NCBI GenBank assembly: GCA_015490055.1 | Contig: WFYP01000171.1 | Coordinates: 1 to 12,562 of the forward strand | DNA length: 12,562 bases | Direction: 5' to 3' | Origin: Nitratifractor sp. | GTDB lineage: Bacteria; Campylobacterota; Campylobacteria; Campylobacterales; Sulfurovaceae | Shown here: positions 6,032 to 12,562 of the stretch, piece by piece | How positions within the stretch are numbered: position 1 is the stretch's first letter | Layout: each line of letters starts with the position of its first letter | Position numbers and translations under genes: made by a program | Notes under the pieces: generated by a model | The model's database searches: none | The model's input: the letters and a program-made list of their open reading frames with translations, nothing else | Told to the model about the DNA's origin: nothing

Positions 6032-7300
6032 ATGTTAGTAGATTTAAGTGGTAAAAGAGTAATAGTAGGTGTAACAGGCTCAATAGCAATATATAAAGCT
6101 TGCGAGTTGGTTAGACTATTTGTAAAGAGTGGTGCAACTGTAAATGTAGTTATGAGCGAATCTGCTCAAAAGTTTATAACACCTCTAACTTTCGAAGCAA
6201 TAACTAGGCAGAAAGTTTTAACAGAGTCTAGCGAAGATTGGAGCAGCAATTTAAACCATATAGATTTAATTCAAAGTGCCGATTCATTTGTAATTGCTCC
6301 TGCAACTGCTAATACAATTAACAAACTATCAAAAGGTATAACCGATAACATTTTGCTAAGTTCTGCATTAGCTTATGATAAACACTTGGTAATAGCCCCA
6401 GCAGCAAATACACAAATGCTAAATAGCCACTACACTCAAGGCTCTTTAAAGATGCTTGCAGTAAATGATGTAGCAATAGTACAACCACAAGAGAAACTAC
6501 TAGCGTGTGGAACTGAAGGCAACGGTGCACTAGCTGAACCGCTAGAGATATACTACGCAACTGCTAAAGCTATCTTAAAAGATAGTTTCTGGAGCGATAG
6601 AAAAGTAGTAGTAAGTGGTGGCGGAACAATCGAGCCAATAGATGAGGTACGCTATATTGGCAACCACTCTAGTGGTAAAATGGCAAATGCCTTAGCACTG
6701 GCACTGTATTTAAAAGGGGCAGATGTATGCTTAGTAACATCAAAACCAAGCAGTGAATTACCAGCTGAGGTTTATACCCTAGAGGTACAAAGTGCTAAAG
6801 AGATGCAAGAGTATTTAGTAGATTGTATTCGAGTAGCCAAAAAAGGAAAAGTTAGCAAAGCCAGCCTAAACAACCCAGATGCAATAGGTGTAATATCTAA
6901 AAAACCATACCTATTTATGGCAGCAGCTGTGGCAGATTACACTCCAAAATTTCCACAAGATGGCAAGTTAAAAAAAGATATGTTAGGTGAAGAGTGGGCA
7001 CTAGAGCTAAAACAGACAGATGACATTTTAAAAAGCTTAAATAAAGATGGCATAGTAACTATTGGCTTTAAAGCTGAAAAAGATGAAGCTAAAGCAGTAG
7101 AGAATGCAAAAAGAGCTTTAGAGAGTAAAGCTTTAGATGCAATAGCACTAAATATTTTAGGCAAAGAGAACAACTTTGGAAGTGACAAAAACGAAGTTAT
7201 CTTTATTACAAAAAATAAAGAGCAGAAATTAGAGTTAGATAGTAAAATAAATATATCACTAAAGCTGCTAAATTTAGCAAAAGAGTTAGATAGTGAATAA
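6032..7300 (+). CDS. coaBC: Bifunctional phosphopantothenoylcysteine decarboxylase / phosphopantothenate-cysteine ligase (CoaBC, Dfp)
   Basis: A 422-residue enzyme that catalyses two consecutive steps of coenzyme A synthesis. The CoaC part (about 1-185) is an FMN-binding HFCD flavoprotein: VGVTGSIAIYKACELVR at 12-28, the catalytic H76 in LNHIDL, and C159 in LACGTEGNGALAEP. The CoaB part (about 190-422) shows VVVSGGGTIEPIDEVRYIGN (192-211), NHSSGKMANA, AAAVADYTPK, KLKKD and IGFKAE. Two departures are visible. The usual PxMNxxMW flavin/substrate motif reads PAANTQML (123-130), keeping N126 and M129 but losing the first Met and the Trp. A lysine-rich insertion of about 20 residues (about 270-291) lies between the VQSAKEMQEYL helix and the AAAVADY strand. 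ATG at 6032 follows the glmU stop by 5 bp with little Shine-Dalgarno, so translation may be coupled. Confidence 0.94.
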   Translation: MLVDLSGKRVIVGVTGSIAIYKACELVRLFVKSGATVNVVMSESAQKFITPLTFEAITRQKVLTESSEDWSSNLNHIDLIQSADSFVIAPATANTINKLSKGITDNILLSSALAYDKHLVIAPAANTQMLNSHYTQGSLKMLAVNDVAIVQPQEKLLACGTEGNGALAEPLEIYYATAKAILKDSFWSDRKVVVSGGGTIEPIDEVRYIGNHSSGKMANALALALYLKGADVCLVTSKPSSELPAEVYTLEVQSAKEMQEYLVDCIRVAKKGKVSKASLNNPDAIGVISKKPYLFMAAAVADYTPKFPQDGKLKKDMLGEEWALELKQTDDILKSLNKDGIVTIGFKAEKDEAKAVENAKRALESKALDAIALNILGKENNFGSDKNEVIFITKNKEQKLELDSKINISLKLLNLAKELDSE

Positions 7301-7967
7301 GTTAGAGCATTTAGCCATAATAATGGATGGCAACGGAAGATGGGCAAAAAAAAGAGGCTGGAATAGAACAAAAGGGCACGAAAAGGGTGTTGAGACAGTT
7401 AGAGATATTACAATACACTGCTCCAAAATAGAAGAGATTAAAACATTAACTCTTTACGCCTTTAGTACCGAAAATTGGAAACGCCCAAAATTAGAGGTAA
7501 ACTTTTTAATGAAACTATTAGAGCGATACTTAAAAAACGAAGAGCCAACCTATATGAAATATGGAGTTAAGTTTGAAACAATCGGAGATTTAGAGCCATT
7601 CTCTAAAGGCTTAAGAAAAGTTATTGATAACTTAAAAGAAAAAACTAAAAATAATACAAATTTAAAGCAATACATCGCACTAAATTATGGCTCTCAAGAT
7701 GAAATAGTAAGAGCAGTTAATAGTTTAGTAAAAGAGAATATAGAGGTAACAACAGACACTTTAACAAATGCATTAGATTTACCATATAGTATAGATTTAT
7801 TAATTCGTACAAGTGGAGAACATAGACTGTCTAACTTTTTACTTTGGCAAGTTGCATATAGTGAATTTTTCTTTACAGATACACTCTGGCCAGATTTCTC
7901 GCCTAATGAATTAGACACAATTATAGATAATTTTAAAAATAGGGAGAGAAAATTTGGAGGCATATAA
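7293..7967 (+). CDS. uppS: (2E,6E)-farnesyl-diphosphate-specific undecaprenyl diphosphate synthase (cis-prenyltransferase)
   Basis: A 224-residue cytosolic/membrane-associated cis-prenyltransferase that extends farnesyl diphosphate with isopentenyl units to the C55 carrier used for peptidoglycan and O-antigen. Signatures: IIMDGNGRWAKKRG with the catalytic D12, GHEKGVETVRD (28-38), YAFSTENWKRP (55-65) with N61, and LLIRTSGEHRLSNFLLWQVA (169-188) with the diphosphate-binding R172, R178 and S180. E191 follows at the metal-binding position. The family is about 220-253 residues, so this one is at the short end but complete. The start is GTG (7293-7295), overlapping the coaBC stop by 8 bp; AAGAG lies 8 bases upstream. 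There is no ATG before M11, which lies inside the catalytic motif, so GTG is secure. Confidence 0.96.
   Translation: MNKLEHLAIIMDGNGRWAKKRGWNRTKGHEKGVETVRDITIHCSKIEEIKTLTLYAFSTENWKRPKLEVNFLMKLLERYLKNEEPTYMKYGVKFETIGDLEPFSKGLRKVIDNLKEKTKNNTNLKQYIALNYGSQDEIVRAVNSLVKENIEVTTDTLTNALDLPYSIDLLIRTSGEHRLSNFLLWQVAYSEFFFTDTLWPDFSPNELDTIIDNFKNRERKFGGI
7941..7946 (+). promoter_or_regulatory. Shine-Dalgarno that fixes the TTG start of the prepilin peptidase
   Basis: AGGGAG lies inside the end of uppS, 7 bases before TTG at 7954. It supports this unusual start, since the next in-frame ATG (M34) would remove the first membrane helix. Confidence 0.65.
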
Positions 7968-8697
7968 TATTTTAATAGCAGTTTTTGTTTTTTTATTCGG
8001 TATATCAGTAGGTTCTTTTTTAAATGTATTAATTTATAGAATACCAAACGAGATGAGTATAAACTTTCCACCATCACAATGTACAAGTTGTGGTCATAAG
8101 TTAAAGTGGTATCACAATATTCCACTCATATCGTGGTTAGCACTTGGTGGCAAGTGTGCATTTTGTAAAGAGAAAATTTCTGCACAATATCCAGTTGTTG
8201 AGTTTATAAATGGCTTAATATGGCTAGCTATATTTGCTAAAATTGGCTTAGTTTGGTACTTGCCATTTGTTATGCTTAGCTTTAGTATGCTTTTAGCCTT
8301 AACTATGATAGACTTTAAATATTATGCTGTTCCTGATAACTTAAATATTGCTGCTCTTATTTTTGCACTAATCCAGCCAGATTTCTTTCATGCTATACTA
8401 AATGCTCTGTATGCAGGAGGTGCATTATATTTATTAGGTTTTATAGTAAGTAAATTAGCAAAAAAAGAGGCTTTAGGCGAAGCAGATATTATTGTAGCAG
8501 CAACTATGGCAGCTCTTTTAGGCTTTCCACTATTTTTTATAGCTATGTTTATAGCAGCTATATTAGCAATAGTTCCATCTCTTTTAGCAAAAGATACAAA
8601 AGTACCATTTGTTCCATTTTTAGCATTAGCAACCCTAATTACATACTTAAATCAAGAGTTCCTTTTAAGAATGCTAGAGGCATTAATGTATGGCTAA
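7954..8697 (+). CDS. pilD: Type IV prepilin peptidase / N-methyltransferase (PilD family)
   Basis: A 247-residue polytopic inner-membrane aspartyl protease. It cleaves the leader of type IV prepilins or pseudopilins and methylates the new N-terminus. The N-terminal helix is followed by GSFLNVLIYRIP (20-31). The methyltransferase-type cytosolic loop carries two CxxC pairs (C43/C46 and C68/C71), with WYHNIPLISWLALGGKC between them. The catalytic aspartates are D120 in TMIDFKYYAVPD and D178 in LGEADIIVAATMAALLG. The second site reads GEAD rather than the more usual GxGDxK, keeping the Asp but not the lysine. Length fits the family. It starts with TTG inside uppS (14-bp overlap) and overlaps the next gene by 8 bp. 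No pilin gene lies nearby, so its substrates (type IV pilus, type II secretion or DNA uptake) cannot be told from this window. Confidence 0.93.
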   Translation: MEAYNILIAVFVFLFGISVGSFLNVLIYRIPNEMSINFPPSQCTSCGHKLKWYHNIPLISWLALGGKCAFCKEKISAQYPVVEFINGLIWLAIFAKIGLVWYLPFVMLSFSMLLALTMIDFKYYAVPDNLNIAALIFALIQPDFFHAILNALYAGGALYLLGFIVSKLAKKEALGEADIIVAATMAALLGFPLFFIAMFIAAILAIVPSLLAKDTKVPFVPFLALATLITYLNQEFLLRMLEALMYG

Positions 8698-9694
8698 ATT
8701 AAAAGAGTTTATATTAACAAATTTTGTTAAAAGTTTTTTAACACTATTTGTTCCTTTTTTTATAATAATTTCTCTTACTTATTTAATTAAAATATCTAAT
8801 CTCTCCTCAAAAGTAAATTTAGATTTGTTGGACTTTTTTACTATATTTACATATGTCCTGCCACACATCTTTTTTGCAAGTATTCCCTTAACCTTTATAG
8901 GTGCTACAATCAATACTTTTGCTAAACTTTCAGAAGAGAATGAAGCTATAGCTATATTTTCATTAGCTTATTCACCTAGTAAATTATACAGATATATGCT
9001 ACCGTTAGCAACTCTTTTTTCTATATTTTTATTAACATTAACGCTATATATACTACCATATGCAGACCAATATATGGATAACTTCAAAAGTAAAAAAATT
9101 TATGATGCAAAGCTAAGAATCTTACCTAAAAAACTTAGCCAAAGTTTTGGGAAACAACACATTTTTATAGAATCAAATAAAAATAACAAATTTAAAAATG
9201 TAACAATGTTTAGTGAAGATAAAGATGGCTATATGCAAATAATGCTATCAAAGAGTGGTTCGATTGAGCACAATAAAAGTCAAAATAGTTATTTAAATTT
9301 AAATAATGGTTCTCTTTATAGATATAAAGATAAAAACTTTCAAATTATAGATTTTAGTAATTTAAAACTATATAATAATAAAAGATACTACAGCCATAAA
9401 ATATTAAAACCCAAATCATTTTGGAAAAAATATTTAAAAAAATTTTACTACTTTTTACTTATATCACTTAGCCCAATATTGATACTACCTCTATTAATTA
9501 CATTTGGAATTTATAACCCAAGGTACCAAAAAAACCGTGCTTCTATTTATATTTTATTAAGTACACTACTTGTATATATTCCTGCTATATTGGCTAAAGA
9601 GAAAGCTAGTATTTATGTAACAGTTTTCATAATGATTATTTGGGTAGTTATATCTATATTACTCTTTAGAAAAAAACTATCTAAAAGGTATTAA
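8690..9694 (+). CDS. LptF/LptG-family permease (YjgP/YjgQ)
   Basis: A 334-residue inner-membrane protein with the LptF/G layout. Three membrane segments lie at about 14-36, 50-76 and 101-123. A periplasmic beta-rich jelly-roll domain covers about 135-245, and three more segments lie at about 252-274, 284-301 and 306-327. The VLPHIFFASIPLTFIGATIN block and the following FAKLSEENEAIAI, the coupling-helix-like region that contacts the LptB ATPase, are typical. By family knowledge the LptB2FG complex extracts LPS from the inner membrane and drives it to the outer membrane. I cannot tell LptF from LptG, so no symbol is given; the partner gene is not in the window. The protein is slightly shorter than the E. 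coli versions (about 360). Its ATG overlaps the prepilin peptidase stop by 8 bp, with AGAGG 9 bases upstream. Confidence 0.86.
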   Translation: MAKLKEFILTNFVKSFLTLFVPFFIIISLTYLIKISNLSSKVNLDLLDFFTIFTYVLPHIFFASIPLTFIGATINTFAKLSEENEAIAIFSLAYSPSKLYRYMLPLATLFSIFLLTLTLYILPYADQYMDNFKSKKIYDAKLRILPKKLSQSFGKQHIFIESNKNNKFKNVTMFSEDKDGYMQIMLSKSGSIEHNKSQNSYLNLNNGSLYRYKDKNFQIIDFSNLKLYNNKRYYSHKILKPKSFWKKYLKKFYYFLLISLSPILILPLLITFGIYNPRYQKNRASIYILLSTLLVYIPAILAKEKASIYVTVFIMIIWVVISILLFRKKLSKRY

Positions 9695-9696
9695 GA

Positions 9697-10425
9697 GTGC
9701 GCATAAAGGCTACAATATCTTATAATGGTAATAAGTTTTACGGTTTTCAGCGCCAAAGTAAAACTAGCCAAACAGTTGTAGAGACTATAGAAAAAGCTCT
9801 ACAAAGCTTAGGTATTAAAAGTAAAATTAGAGGAAGTGGCAGAACAGACAGGGGTGTTCATGCTACAGGGCAAGTTATAGACTTTGAACTACCCTCATTT
9901 TGGCAACAAAAAAGCTTAAAAGAGTTAAAAGAGAGATTAAATCAAAAACTAAAAGATATAAAATTTAAGTATATAGTAGAAGTTGATAGCGATTTTCATT
10001 CGCAGTATAGTGCTAAAGTTAGAGTGTATCGCTACCTTATAAAGACCACTAAGCCATCTGTATTTGAGCAAGAGTTTGTATCTTTTTATAAAATTAAGGA
10101 GCAAAAAAAATTACTAGAAGCATTAGAACTTTATATAGGCAAACACAATTTCAAAAACTTCAAAAAAGAGGGAAGCCCAACAACTAGCGATATTAGAGAA
10201 GTTTACAAAGTAAAGCTAAAAAAAGTAAAAAATTACTACGCAATATACTTTTTTTCAACAGGATATCTACGCTCACAAGTCAGAATGATGGTAGAGGGTG
10301 CTTTAAAAGTAGAGAGTGGAAAACTAAACCTAATAAAGCTAAAAGAGCAGTTAGAGTGTAGCAAAAAACACTTTACCACCCTAGCCCAACCACAGGGGTT
10401 GTATCTACATAAAGTAATCTATTAA
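9697..10425 (+). CDS. truA: tRNA pseudouridine(38-40) synthase TruA
   Basis: A 242-residue cytosolic enzyme that makes pseudouridine at positions 38-40 of the tRNA anticodon stem-loop. Hallmarks: ISYNGNKFYGFQRQ (7-20), the catalytic GSGRTDRGVHATGQV with D51, and FHSQYSAKVRVYRYLI (100-115) with the conserved Y111. The C-terminal half shows HNFKNFKKEG and GYLRSQVRMMVEG, where family members have a GxGFLxxMVR-type block. The start is GTG at 9697, 2 bp after the permease stop, with AAGG 8 bases upstream. It is the last gene of the plus-strand run. Its TAA overlaps the TAA of the convergent hemJ, so no intergenic terminator separates them. Confidence 0.95.
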   Translation: MRIKATISYNGNKFYGFQRQSKTSQTVVETIEKALQSLGIKSKIRGSGRTDRGVHATGQVIDFELPSFWQQKSLKELKERLNQKLKDIKFKYIVEVDSDFHSQYSAKVRVYRYLIKTTKPSVFEQEFVSFYKIKEQKKLLEALELYIGKHNFKNFKKEGSPTTSDIREVYKVKLKKVKNYYAIYFFSTGYLRSQVRMMVEGALKVESGKLNLIKLKEQLECSKKHFTTLAQPQGLYLHKVIY

Positions 10426-10856
10426 AATGGTTTAACAACTACAAAAATAACAATACCAATCATAAGTAGAGTTGGTACTTCATTGTAGAAGCGATAAAAT
10501 TTACCAGGTTTATAGTGCGGGTTTTGCAGTAACTTCTTTCTATGCATCTCTAAAGAGAAATGGTAAGCAATTAATAAAATTACAAATAATATTTTCGCGT
10601 GAATCCATCCGCCACTATGTAAAAGTCCACTATTTAAATATAACATTGTACTACCACTAATAATTGTAGCCCACATTGCAGGTGTACCAATATATTTAAT
10701 AAGTTTATACTCTTGTATCTCTACAACTTCTACAAAACCTTTGTTATCTGCATTTTCACTATGATAAACATAAAGTCTTGGCTGATAAAATAGCATTGCC
10801 ATCCAACTGATAAAACTCATAACATGAAACGCCAATATCCAACTATAATACTCCAT
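10422..10856 (-). CDS. hemJ: Protoporphyrinogen IX oxidase HemJ
   Basis: A 144-residue, four-helix inner-membrane protein of the HemJ (UPF0093) family. It oxidises protoporphyrinogen IX to protoporphyrin IX in haem synthesis where HemG or HemY is absent. Membrane segments lie at about 5-24, 56-74, 83-101 and 124-141. Family blocks are AFHVMSFISWMAMLFYQPRLY (9-29) with H11, GWIHAKILFVILLIAYH (83-99) with K88, SLEMHRKKL (101-109), and YRFYNEVPTLLMIGIVIFVV at the end. Length is typical. Its ATG shares one base with the stop of the upstream nuclease gene (TAATG), and AAGGAG just before it lies inside the nuclease's last codons, so the two are translated from one message. The stop overlaps that of truA on the other strand. 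Confidence 0.93.
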   Translation of the reverse strand: MEYYSWILAFHVMSFISWMAMLFYQPRLYVYHSENADNKGFVEVVEIQEYKLIKYIGTPAMWATIISGSTMLYLNSGLLHSGGWIHAKILFVILLIAYHFSLEMHRKKLLQNPHYKPGKFYRFYNEVPTLLMIGIVIFVVVKPF

Positions 10857-12487
10857 TAATTCTCCTTTGATATATCGTCTAAAGAATAAACAATTAACTC
10901 TTTTTCGCCCTTATAATACCCAATTTGAGCTTTTTTTATGTATAAGTGGCTATTCTTTTTCAAAAGACCTTTTCGTTTTTGCTTTACATATAAATTATAG
11001 CTACGATTGTTCACATTAATATATTTATCTCTATAGACTCCTTCAATATCTTTAACAATATTTCCAATATTATCTACTTTTTTAGCCATTAATGCATTAT
11101 TAAATTTAGGTATAAACTTTTCTATATCTATTTTATTTTTTTTCTTTACTATATCTAAATCTGTTATCTCATCTAAGCCATAATACCTTTTCTTTTTATA
11201 AACTTTAAAATCATAGCATCTACCCTCTTCTAATCCATCAGCACTTTTATATAGAGTTATTGCCTTAGAGTCAGGTGAGCTTTTAATAACTCCAAAATCA
11301 CCTCGTTTATAAATTACACAAGCATCTTTTAAAATAACTGCATTTTTAAGATATTTCCACTTTGATAATTGATTTATAGTTAATTCTTTTAAAGTAGTAG
11401 GAATTACTTTTTTGCTATCATCTTCTTTATGTGGTAAAATAAGTTTCCAAAATTTATCTAGTAAACTTTCGTGTTTTAACTCTTTTTTTGTAGAGTTAGC
11501 AAATATTGCATAAATTGGCAAGTGGTCTGAGTAGCCTTTCCCCATATGCTTAGAGTTTTTATAGACCCATCTGTATATAGAATTTCTTTTATTTTTTTTA
11601 AATAGGTATCTCTTTTTAAAAACTTTAAAACTACCCATCTCATAAAACCACCCACTTTTATCAAGCAGAGTCGGAGGAATAATAATAGAATCAATCGAAC
11701 CTTTTTGACCATAAAAATCGTGGCTCCATCTCTCATGTGCAGGTAAATCACTCCATAAATTGTAATTATAAAATGTGGCGTTAATATCTCTATCTCTAAG
11801 TTTTATAAATCTTTTATTGTTATATGTATGCAATATAGTATCTATGCCGCATATGCCATTAGTATTATTATCTTTTTTTAACATATGATTACACTCATTA
11901 TAATCACTATTAAAATCACCTAAAATTATATATTCAGAATTTTTAGACATCTTTTTTATCTCTTTAACTAAAGCTTTTGCATACTTTAATCTTGCACTCT
12001 CGGGTGCTCTTTTAGAACGCCAATGGTTTACAAAAATTGTTAATTTAGGCTTAGTTTTTAGTGTAACTTCTAATATATCTCTATCGCTACTACTATAGCT
12101 AACTCTTATATCTTTGCTTTTTGATATTTTAACTTTAGAGAGCAGTGCTACTTGTATAGCTGAACCACTTTTATGAGTAATTGCGCTATATCTATATCTG
12201 CACCCTACTCTATTTAAATGCTCTTGTAAAAGCTTTAATGCATTACTATTTTCTATCTCTTCTAATCCTATTACATCAGCATTTAAATCACAAATTACTC
12301 TTGTTGTATGCTCTATCTTCTTTTGAACCATAGCATTAGTCCAATTATGCTTATTAGGAATATACTCTTCATATTCGGTACCATTTTTGATATTGTCAAA
12401 GAGATTCTCAACATTATATGCAGCAATTTTAAGTTCTATAGAGTAAAGAGTAAATGGGATTATTGAGATAAATAGTAGTCTTTTCAT
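10856..12487 (-). CDS. Secreted endonuclease/exonuclease/phosphatase-fold protein with an extra C-terminal region
   Basis: A 543-residue protein whose first 17 or so residues (MKRLLFISIIPFTLYSIE) look like a signal peptide, so it is probably periplasmic or extracellular. Residues about 18-330 form an EEP (DNase I/exonuclease III-like) domain: YNVENLFD with N25, GLEEIEN with E76/E77, NHWRSKR with H155, LGDFNSD with D191 and N193, GSIDSIII with D266, and SDHLP with D321/H322. All expected metal and catalytic residues are present, so it should be an active phosphoesterase, most likely a nuclease. Residues 365-540 are lysine-rich, beta-strand-rich and unassigned; the layout suggests two small barrel (OB-like) units, at about 372-446 and 470-535. 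The ATG at 12487 has no visible Shine-Dalgarno. It is coupled to hemJ by a one-base overlap, with no obvious functional link. A sphingomyelinase or other phosphatase activity cannot be excluded. Confidence 0.85.
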   Translation of the reverse strand: MKRLLFISIIPFTLYSIELKIAAYNVENLFDNIKNGTEYEEYIPNKHNWTNAMVQKKIEHTTRVICDLNADVIGLEEIENSNALKLLQEHLNRVGCRYRYSAITHKSGSAIQVALLSKVKISKSKDIRVSYSSSDRDILEVTLKTKPKLTIFVNHWRSKRAPESARLKYAKALVKEIKKMSKNSEYIILGDFNSDYNECNHMLKKDNNTNGICGIDTILHTYNNKRFIKLRDRDINATFYNYNLWSDLPAHERWSHDFYGQKGSIDSIIIPPTLLDKSGWFYEMGSFKVFKKRYLFKKNKRNSIYRWVYKNSKHMGKGYSDHLPIYAIFANSTKKELKHESLLDKFWKLILPHKEDDSKKVIPTTLKELTINQLSKWKYLKNAVILKDACVIYKRGDFGVIKSSPDSKAITLYKSADGLEEGRCYDFKVYKKKRYYGLDEITDLDIVKKKNKIDIEKFIPKFNNALMAKKVDNIGNIVKDIEGVYRDKYINVNNRSYNLYVKQKRKGLLKKNSHLYIKKAQIGYYKGEKELIVYSLDDISKEN

Positions 12488-12493
12488 AAATAG

Positions 12494-12499
12494 ATTGTA
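12494..12499 (-). promoter_or_regulatory. Candidate -10 box very close to the nuclease start
   Basis: Minus-strand TACAAT ends 6 bases before the ATG. A transcript from it would begin at or next to the ATG, and no Shine-Dalgarno is present, so the message could be leaderless. A second candidate (TATAAG, 12522-12527) would give a leader of about 27 bases, also without a Shine-Dalgarno. Confidence 0.35.
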
Positions 12500-12531
12500 T
12501 CTTATTAATTTTTATGAATATCTTATAAACC

Positions 12532-12546
12532 CCCAATTTATTTGGG
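12532..12546. other. Short inverted repeat upstream of the nuclease gene
   Basis: CCCAA-TTTAT-TTGGG is a 5-bp perfect stem in otherwise AT-rich DNA, at about position -50 relative to the nuclease ATG. It could be an operator, or part of a weak terminator for a gene beyond the window edge. No T-run follows immediately, so I do not call it a terminator. Confidence 0.25.
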
Positions 12547-12562
12547 AATTTAAATTAATGAT

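Overview
The window looks like a piece of the core chromosome of a low-GC Campylobacterota bacterium (Sulfurimonas/Sulfurovum/Arcobacter-like). The evidence is the very AT-rich coding sequence, the short or absent spacers, promoters with a TATAAT box and T-rich upstream DNA but no clear -35, and the gene order glmU-coaBC-uppS-prepilin peptidase-Lpt permease-truA with trmA nearby. From memory, a similar order occurs in Campylobacter jejuni. The genus is an inference; no rRNA or other marker is present. Coding density is close to total, and no stretch longer than about 115 bases lacks a gene.

Layout. (1) Minus strand, 1-2383: a paraquat-inducible/intermembrane-transport operon made of two single-module PqiA proteins followed by PqiB, an MCE protein cut by the window edge. 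(2) 2384-2511: the only substantial spacer. It holds a 33-bp heptamer-based inverted repeat, a consensus -10 box inside its loop, and a small hairpin covering the pqiA ribosome binding site. The outer repeat arm also encodes the last codons of truD. (3) Minus strand, 2497-4681: trmA and truD, two tRNA-modification genes overlapping by 14 bp. (4) 4682-4736: a 55-bp divergent promoter region. (5) Plus strand, 4737-10425: a tight six-gene run glmU, coaBC, uppS, prepilin peptidase, LptF/G-type permease, truA, with overlaps of 8-14 bp or gaps of 2-5 bp. (6) Minus strand, 10422-12487: a secreted endonuclease/exonuclease/phosphatase-fold protein followed by hemJ. hemJ converges on truA so closely that the two stop codons overlap. 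(7) 12488-12562: upstream DNA with a -10 box placed so close to the nuclease ATG that the mRNA may be leaderless.

How the genes work together. The plus-strand operon mixes cell-envelope supply (UDP-GlcNAc by GlmU, undecaprenyl diphosphate by UppS, LPS export by the Lpt permease) with CoA synthesis, type IV pilus/type II secretion prepilin processing and tRNA pseudouridylation. The Pqi genes would build a periplasm-spanning lipid-transport conduit. Three tRNA modification enzymes (TrmA, TruD, TruA) bracket the envelope genes. Six of the twelve genes appear to start with TTG or GTG rather than ATG.

Most of the window is ordinary housekeeping sequence. I see no phage, IS element, CRISPR array, RNA gene or clear undescribed multi-gene system. 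The most unusual places are the truD-pqiA repeat/promoter/hairpin, the RlmD-like cysteine pattern in TrmA, and the unassigned C-terminal half of the secreted nuclease.
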